In this document: positions 36,567 to 44,926 of the stretch, piece after piece
How positions within the stretch are numbered: position 1 is the first letter of the stretch
How the letters are laid out: every line of letters begins with the position of its first letter
DNA from: Nitrospira sp.
GTDB lineage: Bacteria > Nitrospirota > Nitrospiria > Nitrospirales > Nitrospiraceae
DNA length: 64,000 nucleotides
Assembly: GCA_024998565.1 (NCBI GenBank)
Contig: JACOEM010000003.1
Location: forward strand, 124,001 to 188,000
Reading direction: 5' to 3'
Notes under the pieces: generated by a model
What the model was told of the DNA's origin: nothing
The model's input: the letters and a program-made list of their open reading frames with translations, nothing else
The model's database searches: none
Position numbers and translations under genes: made by a program

Positions 36567-37778
36567 TCAGTCGCCCGATCCGATCTGTTCTTTCAGCAGC
36601 ACGTTTTTCAGATCGAACACGCCTTCCGTCACGACCGGGATGCCTTCTTTCACACCAGTTCGAATCTCGACCCAGCCGCCGCTTTCATGTCCCGCGTCGA
36701 TCGGTGAGAACGTGTATCCGTCTTGGCTTTCGAGGAAAACCCCTCGCGTCTTATCGATGGTGGTCAGAGCCGACACAGGAACCGCCACCGCGGGCGCGCC
36801 TGAGAGGGTGAGGGCCACTTCCACATATTCGTGCGGCTTCAGTTGTCCCTGCCGGTTCTCCACCTCGAAGCGAACGTGGATCGTGCGCGTGGTCTCGTCG
36901 GCGACCGGCGCCAGATAGGTCAGCGGGGCCGTGATGACGTCGCCGCCTTTCGGCGTGATCGTGCCCAGGTCGCCCTCTCTGAATTTGCGAGCCTGTTCGA
37001 TGGGGAGATTGGCAATGACCCAGACGCGGCTGGTATCGACGACTTCGAAGAGCTCGGCTCCGGGTGTGACCCCCTGTCCGCGCACCGCATTCTGGGCCAC
37101 CACCGTCCCGGCGATCGGAGACGTCAGCGTATAGTGATGGCCTTCTTCATGTCCGCCGCGTTCGAGTCCGGCCAGTTCGGCTTTCGAGATGCCCATGGCC
37201 AACAGCTTTTCGCGGACGTGCTGGTAGCGTGCCTTCGTCTCCAGGTAGTGCCCCTTGTCTTCAATGAGTTTTCGTTCCGGCACGATGTCGTCCGTGCGCA
37301 GTTTTTCGGTGCGCCGGAGACTGTTTTCCGCCACGTCGGCCTGGGCCTTCCCGACGAGATATTCTTCCACGAGCTGATCGAGCTGCAGGCTGCCGATGGC
37401 GGCGAGCGGTTGGCCGGGCTTGACCCGGTCACCCAACTGCACGTGAATCTGTTCGACCTGTCCGCCGATGCGGGAAGTAATCTTGGCGACCTTTTTCAAG
37501 TCGAGCGCGACCTCGCCGGGGGCGGTCACCAATTCGGGAACGGTGCGTCGCGCGGCGGGCTCGGCGCGCAGACGCTCACGGACTGCCGGCGGAGGGTGAA
37601 TCGCATGCGTCACAGTTGCATGCGGCGCTACCGCGGCGGGCGTGGACGGTTTCGGCGGTTCCGTTCCCGGATCCCCGCATCCGGGGAGAACGGAAAGGAT
37701 GGTCAGGATCATTCCGGTTGTTGCGCCGCGTCCGATCATCGGCTCTTGCTGAGGTGCGAACCAGGCAAGGAGACTCAT
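36567..37778 (-). CDS. RND efflux periplasmic adaptor (CzcB/CusB type), predicted lipoprotein
   Basis: The 403-residue protein is the membrane-fusion partner of the pump gene seven bases downstream. After an N-terminal hydrophobic stretch, LPGC provides a lipobox at about residue 34. The lipoyl-like halves are visible as VTSRIGGQVEQIHVQLGDRVKPGQPL and LTSPIAGTVVAQNAVRGQGV, around a coiled-coil hairpin with QADVAENSLRRTEKL. The start ATG 37778 overlaps the stop of the channel gene (ATGA) and has GGGAG ahead of it. ATG 37739 is a second option that gives a shorter signal. It bridges pump and outer-membrane channel in the periplasm. Confidence 0.9.
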   Translation of the reverse strand: MSLLAWFAPQQEPMIGRGATTGMILTILSVLPGCGDPGTEPPKPSTPAAVAPHATVTHAIHPPPAVRERLRAEPAARRTVPELVTAPGEVALDLKKVAKITSRIGGQVEQIHVQLGDRVKPGQPLAAIGSLQLDQLVEEYLVGKAQADVAENSLRRTEKLRTDDIVPERKLIEDKGHYLETKARYQHVREKLLAMGISKAELAGLERGGHEEGHHYTLTSPIAGTVVAQNAVRGQGVTPGAELFEVVDTSRVWVIANLPIEQARKFREGDLGTITPKGGDVITAPLTYLAPVADETTRTIHVRFEVENRQGQLKPHEYVEVALTLSGAPAVAVPVSALTTIDKTRGVFLESQDGYTFSPIDAGHESGGWVEIRTGVKEGIPVVTEGVFDLKNVLLKEQIGSGD

Positions 37779-39034
37779 AGCGAGGCTCCCAGTGCCCGCT
37801 CCAACCGGGCCAGCGCAATGGAGAGATCGGCCCGCACCTGGGCATATTCCAGCTGGGTTTGCCGGTACACTCGTTGAGCATCTAACACATCCAACAAACT
37901 GGCGGCGCCGTGGCGAAAGCTGGTACGGGCTACGGTCAAGGTTTGTTCGGCCTGTTTCAACAGACCGGTTTCAAACACCTGGAGCTGATCCTGCGCCGTG
38001 CGGACCTCCTGCGCATGTTGAGTGATGGCCTGTTCCAACTCATTCTGCGCGCGCCGGCGTTCTGCGTCGGCACGGAGCTGTGCCCCGAGGGCGGATTGAA
38101 TTTCGCCCTGCCGCCGATACCAGAGCGGCAACGGCACGCTGAGCCCGGCGGTGAGCGATTCGTCGCCCGCTTCCCGGTGATAGCTTCCCACGACGCTGAT
38201 GTTGGGCACTCGAGCTTCGCGTTCGAAACGCACCGTATGTTCCGCTTGTTCCGCCAATTTGCTGAGGCGGCGAACGGCCGGATGTTGTTCCAGGGCCTGT
38301 CCTGCCGGCACGTCTGCACTCATGCCCTGTTTCGGAGCCTGAAAATCCCCCTGGATCGAAAAATCTTTTCCGAGCGACCCGGCGGTCAGCGTATTCAAGC
38401 GGGCCTTGGCCACCAAGAGCGTGCTGTTCGCCCGGGCGACTTCCTTCTTGGCCTTCTGTACCTCGACACCGGCTTTCATGCTGTCGAAGGAGGTGGCTTC
38501 TCCGGCCGCCACGCGCGCGTGTACCGTCCGCTGGACTTCCTCCACGCTGGTGACGTTTTGTGCGGCGAGTTCGACATCACGCTGGGCGAAAAGCAGGTGA
38601 TAGAACGCCACCTTCACATCGGCAAGTACTGTGAGGCGGGTTTCTTCCAATGCGGCATTCGCACCGGCCACTCCGGCATCGGCCGCTTCCTGGCGGGCCT
38701 GTCGCTTGGCGGTCCATTCCAGCGGCTGTTCCACGGTGAACGTCCGCTCGGTGACGTGTGTCCCGGTACTCGGGTCGCGAATCGCACCGCGACCGGCAAT
38801 GCCGGTGATGGAGGGGTTCGGATAGGCGCCGGCCGCAATCTGTTGGCCCTGGCTTTGTTTGACCATCCCCTCGGCACCGGCCAAGGTAGGATTGTGCTGG
38901 ACCGCCAGACCGAGAATATCCGGTAAGGAATAGGCGGCGCTGCGAGGCGTTTCAGCCCGGGCCTCGTGACCGCCTGTGAAGGAGACGGTAGCCAGGCTCA
39001 TGCAGACAACGGACATGACGAGACGAGCAATCAT
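37775..39034 (-). CDS. TolC-family outer-membrane efflux channel (CzcC type)
   Basis: The protein of about 419 residues starts with a signal peptide (MIARLVMSVVCMSLATVSFTGG). The mature part has the two repeated OEP helical blocks: ALEETRLTVLADVKVAFYHLLFAQ in the first and LEQAITQHAQEVRTAQDQLQVFETG in the second. A typical QTQLEYAQVRADLSIALARLE segment closes the C-terminus. It forms the outer-membrane exit of the metal pump. GGAGGAGG eight bases before ATG 39034 decides this start over an upstream in-frame one. It is translationally coupled to the adaptor gene. Confidence 0.9.
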   Translation of the reverse strand: MIARLVMSVVCMSLATVSFTGGHEARAETPRSAAYSLPDILGLAVQHNPTLAGAEGMVKQSQGQQIAAGAYPNPSITGIAGRGAIRDPSTGTHVTERTFTVEQPLEWTAKRQARQEAADAGVAGANAALEETRLTVLADVKVAFYHLLFAQRDVELAAQNVTSVEEVQRTVHARVAAGEATSFDSMKAGVEVQKAKKEVARANSTLLVAKARLNTLTAGSLGKDFSIQGDFQAPKQGMSADVPAGQALEQHPAVRRLSKLAEQAEHTVRFEREARVPNISVVGSYHREAGDESLTAGLSVPLPLWYRRQGEIQSALGAQLRADAERRRAQNELEQAITQHAQEVRTAQDQLQVFETGLLKQAEQTLTVARTSFRHGAASLLDVLDAQRVYRQTQLEYAQVRADLSIALARLERALGASL

Positions 39035-39136
39035 CGGGAGCCTCCTCCGTTCGCAATCGGGCCACACCGATCAACAGGAGAGCCCTGAACCGGTGCGCGA
39101 GTGCGAGCAGGCTATGGGTGTCGGGACGTACGGACG

Positions 39137-39622
39137 TTAGCCGAAGAGGGGAGCGGGCGGCGCGCGCGCAGGAATGCCAGCAGCAAGAAGGGGGAAGGCA
39201 ACGGTTGAATCGCCCTGGTCCACCGCCGGTTCACGGCGTTCAGGCAGGGGGAGAAAGTGTTGGGCGACGAATAGGAGATGCGTGAGCAGGGGCTTTACGA
39301 GCTTGCGGTCGGTGGCGTCGTTCAGCAGCGAGAAGCTTAGTTCGGGATCAGCGTTCCAGGCGTGCGGGCCTTCCACTGAGAGGCCCTGCCCCGATTCTGT
39401 GTCCGGCGCATGGTGATGGGACTCGCGATGGTCCCTGAATTCCCCCTCAAGGTCGGCCGAAAAAACCGTGTGCACGGCAGCGGCGTGGATGTGACCGGCT
39501 TCGCCATGATGGGGATCCGTCTCGGGATGGATATGGAACAGCGGCAAGGCCAATAGCCACAGGACTGCCCATGCACGTAGCATGTGGTCGAGTCGGAGGA
39601 GTCTGTTGTGCATGGAACGCAT
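39137..39622 (-). CDS. His-rich exported protein at the head of the metal-efflux operon
   Basis: The 161-residue protein has an N-terminal hydrophobic segment (MLRAWAVLWLLALPLFHIHP), likely a signal peptide or anchor. Next come His-rich stretches: HIHPETDPHHGEAGHIHAAAVH and HRESHHHAPD. These could bind Ni, Zn, Co or Cu in the periplasm. It is 102 bases upstream of the channel gene on the same strand and probably belongs to the operon as a metal buffer or sensor. No named family is recognised. The His clusters favour divalent metals over arsenic or antimony. Confidence 0.65.
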   Translation of the reverse strand: MRSMHNRLLRLDHMLRAWAVLWLLALPLFHIHPETDPHHGEAGHIHAAAVHTVFSADLEGEFRDHRESHHHAPDTESGQGLSVEGPHAWNADPELSFSLLNDATDRKLVKPLLTHLLFVAQHFLPLPERREPAVDQGDSTVAFPLLAAGIPARAPPAPLFG

Positions 39623-39782
39623 AGGCTTCTAAGTAGACGCTATCACAGGGCGCGAAACACATCAAGAAGCGCTCTGAAGGGTGCAGGGCCAGAGACGGCA
39701 GGGGAGGTGAGGGCTTGGGCGCATGTCGCCAATCTTCGGTCCGCAGGGGCGGCGATTCACATGCGCCCGATGTTCGAACACA

Positions 39783-40277
39783 TTACGAAAGCAATTTCCG
39801 AAGATCTTTGAGAAGAATGAATAGGTGGAGCGGATCGCTGGGTGAAGGGAGAAAATCGAAGCGCTCGTAAAACGTTCTGGCCTCTTCATCTTGAGCGTGG
39901 ACCACCAGGGCACGAATCCCGGCAATATCGGCAGCCTGAAGTGTTCGCAGGGTCGCATCCTTCAGTAGCGCGGCACCGACTCCTTGTTGTTGCCAGTGGA
40001 GATCGACGGCCAACCTTGCCAGTAACATGAGGGGAATGGAGTGCCTCGCCATTCCTTTCTTTACTCGCGCTGGGGCATGTTCTTGTTCGACTGAGCTCAC
40101 AGCCAGAGCGTAGTAGCCGATCACTGTGTCGTCGGCCGTTCCTACATAGGTCTGTGAGCCTCCGGTGCGTTGATTCTGCAATGCGTGCTTCCGGAGAAAA
40201 AGATTGAGGGCTTCCCGCCCGCAGTCGAATGCGTCAACGGCATGATGCGGTTGAAGTTTCTCGATACGTCTCTTCAA
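39783..40277 (-). CDS. GNAT acetyltransferase toxin (TacT-like)
   Basis: The 164-residue protein matches the GNAT toxins of type II systems: FDCGREALNLFLRKHALQNQ at the start, TIGYYALA-like TVIGYYALAVSSV, then the acetyl-CoA loop QQQGVGAALLKDA and FYERFDFLPSP. These toxins acetylate the amino group of charged tRNAs and stop translation. The start overlaps the end of the antitoxin gene by four bases, the usual coupling. It is located in accessory DNA beside RHS remnants. Confidence 0.88.
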   Translation of the reverse strand: MKRRIEKLQPHHAVDAFDCGREALNLFLRKHALQNQRTGGSQTYVGTADDTVIGYYALAVSSVEQEHAPARVKKGMARHSIPLMLLARLAVDLHWQQQGVGAALLKDATLRTLQAADIAGIRALVVHAQDEEARTFYERFDFLPSPSDPLHLFILLKDLRKLLS

Positions 40278-40582
40278 CGTTTTGCTTTGGAGTTGGCCAC
40301 CGATGCAGCGTCAAAAAAGCCTGGCTCCGTAAGGAGATGCTGCATCCGAGGGAGAGGGCGGGGGGACGCATCAAGTGCCGCCAAAAAGTCGCTCCATTTC
40401 GCTTTGCTCAAGGGAAATGCTCGACGATCTGCCAAGGCTTCATCGGCACGAGCCAGCGCACTCTCAAGGACAAATGCGCTCAGCGAACGATTGGAAACCG
40501 AGGCGGCAGCTTCCAGCATACGTTTGGCTGAGGAGCTTACCCGGAGATCGAGTTTTTCAGTACGGAGGGTACGGACCGCCAT
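40274..40582 (-). CDS. DUF1778 ribbon-helix-helix antitoxin (TacA-like)
   Basis: The 102-residue protein starts with a ribbon-helix-helix DNA-binding domain (EKLDLRVSSSAKRMLEAAASVSNRSLSAFVLESAL). A C-terminal tail follows that usually wraps the toxin (FPLSKAKWSDFLAALD). It neutralises the acetyltransferase and should repress its own operon. GAGGTGA precedes the ATG. A near-consensus promoter, with half-site-like repeats of ATCGTG across it, lies right upstream. Confidence 0.88.
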   Translation of the reverse strand: MAVRTLRTEKLDLRVSSSAKRMLEAAASVSNRSLSAFVLESALARADEALADRRAFPLSKAKWSDFLAALDASPRPLPRMQHLLTEPGFFDAASVANSKAKR

Positions 40583-40603
40583 GGATCACCTCGTATGACG
40601 AGC

Positions 40604-40632
40604 ACGATAACTCGATCACGATGCGCTGTCAA
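40604..40632 (-). promoter_or_regulatory. Promoter of the toxin-antitoxin operon
   Basis: On the reverse strand the -35 is TTGACA (perfect consensus, 40627-40632) and the -10 is TATCGT (40604-40609), 17 bases apart. Repeated ATCGTG elements overlap the -10 and could be the antitoxin operator. Confidence 0.65.
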
Positions 40633-40752
40633 GACAATGTCATGACTGTTTGTCGTAGATTGCCGGCTCTTGTGAGAATCTGTCGACAGATATGCATCCA
40701 GTGGTAACCGTTCCTTCTCGTCACACGACAGACGCCCAAAGGAGACTACATG

Positions 40753-40818
40753 CTATTCGCCTACCATGCCAAGAATATGTTCACGATCACCGACGCGCTG
40801 AACCAAGTGACCTCGTTT
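40753..40818 (+). pseudogene. RHS/YD-repeat fragment
   Basis: About 20 codons (FAYHAKNMFTITDALNQVTS) match the RHS unit at 42.66 kb, which reads ITDALNQVTTF. It is an isolated scrap without start or continuation. The rest of 40583-41013 shows no gene apart from the toxin-antitoxin promoter. Confidence 0.6.
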
Positions 40819-41013
40819 TCCCGCTCCCTTAGGGTTTCCTGCTGCCGCTTAGACTCTGCTCCACCGGATCGCTCTCCTTGCTTGCATCGACCGGTACCGC
40901 CACCACGCCATCTTTTCACCCAATGCTTGCTGCGAAGGTACGCTCATGGAAAGATCCAAGAGCGAGTTGTCGCGATCTTCTGACTCAAGAAGAATGCATG
41001 GAAAGGGTGGGGG

Positions 41014-41901
41014 ATGGCCATGGTGCTGAAATCGTTAGCCTGGGTACTCGGGTGCAGTCTTGTCATCCTCGGGGCCTGGTCTTATACCGTCACGAATCAC
41101 GACCGGCCATCCGCGGGAACCCCCACGCCCCGGGATCTCGCGCGGCAAGCCTATTATCAGATGGAAGCGCATGTGTTTGATCGCACGCAACTGCAGGAGG
41201 CCTATACCAAAATCAACCAGGCCGCCGACCAGAACCGCAATGAAGCGTTCATATATGTGGCTGTGTCCCTCGGTACCCTGATCGGAGGCTACACCATCGG
41301 CGATTGGTATGACCTCAACACGTTTTCAGGGGATACGGTCCAGCAAGCGCTCGGCCATGCCCAGCAGGCAGTCGCGTTGGATCCCAACCTTGGAGCGGCC
41401 CATGCGCAGTTGGCGCGGGTGCTGATCGTGAAAAGAGAGTTTGAGGAAGCGGCACGTCACATCGCCACCGCGAAAGCACTCGACCCCGACAGCTTTTATC
41501 CGCCGTATTTCGAAGGCATCTGGCATGAGAAGCAAGGTCAGGTGGCTGAGGCCAATCAGGCATTCGATGGCGCGCAACATGCGGCGACACTTCCACACCA
41601 TTCGATGCTCGTCGTGGGGCATCGGACCAGTGTGACGAAAGTCGAGGGGAACGCTGCCTTACAGGAGAAGCTGCTGAAGGAGGGCATCGGCCTCAATCCG
41701 AAGAATGCCTACGCCTATGGTGAGTATGCTGCGTTTCTGATGTGCAAGGGGCGCTATCGCGACGCGATTGTGCAGTGGGAACAAGCTATTCGCATCGCAC
41801 CCTTCCCCCGTGCAGTCTCGCAACTTGAGAAGGCCAAAGCACATCTCGCTCAGGAACCCACCACACTGGTTCAGGCGGAAGTGCATACAGGCTGTGGGTA
41901 A
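41014..41901 (+). CDS. Membrane-anchored tetratricopeptide protein, 295 residues
   Basis: An N-terminal hydrophobic segment (LKSLAWVLGCSLVILGAWSY) should anchor the protein, with the rest in the periplasm. TPR-type helix pairs follow: ALGHAQQAVALDPNLGAAHAQLARVLI, ARHIATAKALDPDSFYPPYFEGIW and GIGLNPKNAYAYGEYAAFLM. The partners are unknown. It lies between two RHS fragments in accessory DNA, so it may have been carried in with them or landed inside a former RHS locus. Confidence 0.7.
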   Translation: MAMVLKSLAWVLGCSLVILGAWSYTVTNHDRPSAGTPTPRDLARQAYYQMEAHVFDRTQLQEAYTKINQAADQNRNEAFIYVAVSLGTLIGGYTIGDWYDLNTFSGDTVQQALGHAQQAVALDPNLGAAHAQLARVLIVKREFEEAARHIATAKALDPDSFYPPYFEGIWHEKQGQVAEANQAFDGAQHAATLPHHSMLVVGHRTSVTKVEGNAALQEKLLKEGIGLNPKNAYAYGEYAAFLMCKGRYRDAIVQWEQAIRIAPFPRAVSQLEKAKAHLAQEPTTLVQAEVHTGCG

Positions 41902-42223
41902 GGGCGGAAGAGGAACATGCCTGCCGCACCGGTGGTATCGCCGGCTGATCAATTGGGCTGTGCGCTGGTGTGTCGGAACACGTTTCAGGTGCAGTTTTGG
42001 TGAAGCAGTGTTTGATAGCAAGACCTGACCCCAATTCCGGTGGTGCCTTTGATCCACAGGATTTCTATTCGAATGCGCTCGGCGCACAATTTTTTGCGAC
42101 AGCGAATCCAAGCCAGAATTTTGGAGATCAGCTTCGCGCTTTCTTTGCTAAACGAAAGCATATTTCCTGCCCGCTGGATCCGGTAAACTCTTGTAAATGA
42201 GCACATAGGTGAAGGTAAATGTT
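41902..42223. other. Intergenic stretch without a supported gene
   Basis: This AT-richer stretch of ~320 bases includes AGACCTGACCCCAATTCC near 42023, a phrase I associate with mobile or cassette-like DNA. No open frame here looks like a real protein. Confidence 0.4.
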
Positions 42224-42622
42224 ATGAAAAAGAGGTGGTCGCAAGGAAGAGGTTTCTACTTGCTGCTACTCGGGTTGCTTCTGAGCGTCAGCTGTGATGG
42301 TCAATCTATGGAGCACCGGAGAATGATTCAGGCGTGCGAGAAGGTGAAAATAGGAGATACTGAAGAGAAGGTACGGGAATTGATGGGCAAGCCAATGGAC
42401 GTTACGGATGTTGATGTTACTAAGATGGATTCTGCTAAAAGCGGTGAGCCTTCTGCGCACCGTAAACTCTTGACTTATCCGGCTCCGGCAATCGTGCCGA
42501 GCACGCCTCAGATCTCCATAGATGGCAGTGGGCACGTCGATGAAGTAACCTGCTATGAGTCCCACCGCTTGAAAAAGGATCAAGGCAACCCTCCTCAAAG
42601 CATCCGACCTTCAACCAGGTGA
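42224..42622 (+). CDS. Small lipoprotein, BamE/SmpA-like core
   Basis: A signal with lipobox LLSVSC ends about 20 residues in. The mature part contains ACEKVKIGDTEEKVRELMGKP, similar to the GDT-x-x-x-V-x-x-x-LG-x-P turn of BamE/SmpA-type small lipoproteins. The gene is AT-rich compared with its surroundings. The last residues (SIRPSTR) are read from the start of the RHS remnant, so the natural C-terminus may have been replaced at that junction. AGGTGAAGG lies upstream of ATG 42224; an in-frame start 15 bases earlier is possible. Confidence 0.6.
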   Translation: MKKRWSQGRGFYLLLLGLLLSVSCDGQSMEHRRMIQACEKVKIGDTEEKVRELMGKPMDVTDVDVTKMDSAKSGEPSAHRKLLTYPAPAIVPSTPQISIDGSGHVDEVTCYESHRLKKDQGNPPQSIRPSTR

Positions 42623-42857
42623 CCAGCATCCGCGACCCCAAAGGCACCCTCACGCAGATTGCGTATGATGCCAAGGGCAATCCGCTGACGATCACCGACG
42701 CCCTGAACCAGGTGACCACGTTCACCTACAACCCGCAGGGCCTCTTGCTCACGACCCAGGACGCGCTGAATCAGACCACCACCTCTACCTATGACGCGCT
42801 GGGCCGGCTGCTCACCACGACCGATCCACTGAACCGGACGACCACGTTGACCTACCT
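42607..42857 (+). pseudogene. RHS/YD-repeat gene remnant, part before the IS
   Basis: This reads as YD repeats: VTSIRDPKGTLTQIAYDAKG, NPLTITDALNQVTTFTYN, LLTTQDALNQTTTSTYDALG and TDPLNRTTTLTY. There is no N-terminus. The frame stops after TTLTY where the IS110-family element begins, and it resumes at 44481. RHS proteins are large polymorphic toxins or cell-surface proteins; only a few repeats survive here. Confidence 0.8.
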
Positions 42858-42866
42858 CTGACAATG

Positions 42867-44210
42867 TCAACCTGGTTTGGGTTTGTCCACCTGGCGCGAG
42901 TGGCGTTCGACGGATGTCTCGGCGGTGAACCGGGCAGACCGAGGTTGACGCTGCACACTGTGGAGACTCGTGACGAACTGGTGGACGGCCTGGTCGAGGG
43001 CCACCACCCGTGTCTCCGCCGCGGGAGCCGGACCGGGCGCGGGCAGCCCTTCCTGTTGATAGACCGTTGCCAGCGCCGGGATGCCCCGAGTCCGCTGACC
43101 AGTGCCATACGTCGCTGTGCGGGGGGTGCCCGCCGAGGGGCCACTGCGTCGGCGTACGCCGGTGGCGCGTCGCCGGAGGCGGGCGAGCTTCTCCTGGGTG
43201 ACACGGGGCATCGCATAGCGATAGGGTGCACCGGTGCGGAGCACGTGCCAGGCGAGGGTGACGAGCTTGCGGGCGGCGGCCACGATAGCGATATTCCGAT
43301 TTTTGCGGCGCAGGAGCTTGCGCACAAAGGCGCCAAGCGGGCCGGGATGGCGATCCAGGTGTTGGGCCGCCTGGACCAATAGCCACCGTACATGGCTGGC
43401 GCCTTGTTTCGTGATGTGGCCAGTGTAACAGTGCTGGGCAGACTGACGGACCGAGGGAACGAGGCCCAGATAGGCCGCCAATCGAGCGGGAGTGGGAAAC
43501 CGACTCACCTCGCCAATGGCGGCCAGCAGGGCCGTGGCGACCGCGACATCGAGGCCGGGCAGCGTGAGCAAGAGTCGGATGCGGGGGTCGGCAGCCGCGT
43601 CGACGACCTGCGTCTGCTCCAAGGCCACCAGTTCCTGGTCGATCGCCGTGAGCAGGCGGCAATCGGCGTCCACGGCGGCCCGCTCCGCCGCCGGCACCTC
43701 GACCGTGGCCAGCCAGGCGAGGCCGGTGCGGGAAAAGAGATCGGCCACGGGACAGGGCAGCAACAGCTGGTGCAGCACGCTATGTAGGCGATTTTTGAGT
43801 CGGGTCCGTTCCGCCACGAGCACACTGCGGCGGGTAGTGAGTCGTCGAGCCGCCAAGGTCGCCGCATCGGGAATCCACACCGGCGGCAGATAGTCGCAGC
43901 GCAGCAGTTGCGCCAAGACCTCGGCATCTACTCGATCCGTTTTGATCTTGGCCGTGGCAATCGCCCGCGTGCGCAGCGGGTTGCTCACGACGAGTCGCGC
44001 CGGGGTCTGCTGCAGCAGTGCCACCACGGCCCAGGTATTGGTGGTCGCTTCCAGTGCCACCGCATCCTCGGCGGTCAGCTGGCGCGCCCAGGCAGTCAGA
44101 GTTGCGCGGGTGAGGGGAAAGCGGAGTCGCGTACAGACGGTGCCGTGTGCATCCAGTACACACACCGCCACGACGGTTTTATGAATATCCAGCCCAATAA
44201 ACTGGGGCAT
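42867..44210 (-). CDS. IS110-family transposase (DEDD recombinase)
   Basis: The 447-residue enzyme begins FIGLDIHKTVVAV, the first Asp of the DEDD RuvC-like domain. VALEATTNTWAVV gives the Glu, and KTDRVDAEVLAQLL the later Asp pair. The C-terminal Tnp domain has LLLTLPGLDVAVATALLAAIG and the serine-containing block HITKQGASHVRWLLVQAA. The enzyme is longer than many in the family, with an Arg/Pro-rich C-terminal extension. AGGAGGACGT directly precedes ATG 44210. Family members integrate using a bridge RNA encoded in the element. No frameshift is seen, so it may be active. Confidence 0.93.
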   Translation of the reverse strand: MPQFIGLDIHKTVVAVCVLDAHGTVCTRLRFPLTRATLTAWARQLTAEDAVALEATTNTWAVVALLQQTPARLVVSNPLRTRAIATAKIKTDRVDAEVLAQLLRCDYLPPVWIPDAATLAARRLTTRRSVLVAERTRLKNRLHSVLHQLLLPCPVADLFSRTGLAWLATVEVPAAERAAVDADCRLLTAIDQELVALEQTQVVDAAADPRIRLLLTLPGLDVAVATALLAAIGEVSRFPTPARLAAYLGLVPSVRQSAQHCYTGHITKQGASHVRWLLVQAAQHLDRHPGPLGAFVRKLLRRKNRNIAIVAAARKLVTLAWHVLRTGAPYRYAMPRVTQEKLARLRRRATGVRRRSGPSAGTPRTATYGTGQRTRGIPALATVYQQEGLPAPGPAPAAETRVVALDQAVHQFVTSLHSVQRQPRSARFTAETSVERHSRQVDKPKPG

Positions 44211-44480
44211 ACGTCCTCCTTTCCGTGTGAGCGCAGGCGACGGTGTGGGGCGCCACTCGGCAACTACCTCTCCGGCCTCGTAGGCCAATCGGGTGGGCCG
44301 CAGGGGCGGTCAGATACGATCGCGGGCTCGCAGCCCATAGGCATACGCGACCGGCCCCAAGCGACGTGGTCCCCGCGCTCCCGTTGCCACCTCGCTTGCC
44401 CCGAACCCGATCACACGTCTGTACGCGCTGTGACGGTTCCGCGCAAGCGGGCGACTCCGTCTGTTCGTTGTCATACCAGA
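44211..44480 (-). ncRNA. Candidate bridge-RNA region of the IS110 element
   Basis: The 270 bases upstream of the transposase are non-coding, GC-rich and full of short inverted repeats. Known IS110-group elements encode their target-choosing bridge RNA in this position. I did not resolve the loops or prove pairing with the RHS target. Confidence 0.35.
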
Positions 44481-44592
44481 TACGACGGCAACGACAACCT
44501 GCTCACGAGAATCACGCCCAAGAACGAGACCATCAGCTTCGCCTACAATGCCGTCAATCAATTGCTCAGTAAGACTCTGCCGGGCAGCCAGG
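44481..44592 (+). pseudogene. RHS/YD-repeat gene remnant, part after the IS
   Basis: This is the continuation of the split RHS frame: YDGNDNLLTRITPKNETIS, then FAYNAVNQLLSKTLPGSQVT. The similarity fades after about 44592 and no RHS core domain or toxin tip follows. Confidence 0.75.
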
Positions 44593-44736
44593 TGACGAGC
44601 TGCCTCCGGGGACTCTCATCTCATCCCGCATGGACCGCTCGCGCGTTGCTCTGTACGGTCCCTCCTTCATTGATGGGGTATGGACTCTTCGTTCAGCACG
44701 ACGTTCCTTCCCTTCCTTGATTTCAGTACGCACGTC

Positions 44737-44768
44737 GTGCGCATATGCACGGCTGTGCATCGATGCAC
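44737..44768. promoter_or_regulatory. Tandem palindromes upstream of dabB
   Basis: GTGCGCATATGCAC (44737-44750) and GTGCATCGATGCAC (44755-44768) both have the form GTGC-N6-GCAC, with centres 18 bases apart. They lie ~160 bases before the dabB start, a fitting place for a regulator. Confidence 0.5.
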
Positions 44769-44866
44769 GGCGCTTTCAGGGCGACAGCTCGTTTTGCAGC
44801 TACCCGGTGAGAGGCTGATTCCGTGGTTTCTTGCATTTCACCGCTTTTTAGAGGTATTTGCTCCCC

Positions 44867-44882
44867 GGGCCTTGTTCTTGCT
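44867..44882 (+). promoter_or_regulatory. Candidate sigma-54 promoter of the dab operon
   Basis: GGGCCTTGTTCTTGCT has GG and GC ten bases apart and a good TTGCT box. Transcription would begin near 44893, 34 bases before the dabB ATG. The -24 T is missing. Confidence 0.35.
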
Positions 44883-44926
44883 GGTGCCCCTGCACAACCT
44901 ACGTGACTGTCGGAGATGTTCGTGTG

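Larger units (their letters stand above)
42858..44480. mobile_element. IS110-family insertion sequence inside an RHS remnant
   Basis: The boundaries are inferred from where the RHS frame breaks (TAC at 42855-42857) and resumes (TAC at 44481-44483). The ends are CTCTGACAATG and, read in reverse, TCTGGTATGACAACG, related but not long inverted repeats, as expected for this family. The element is ~1.6 kb. The single transposase leaves about nine bases on its 3' side and 270 on its 5' side. Confidence 0.75.

Noticed and set aside
41985-42206. 73-residue reverse open frame downstream of the TPR gene
   Set aside because: Odd composition, no ribosome site and no family; the AGACCTGACCCC phrase hints at mobile DNA but cannot be assigned.
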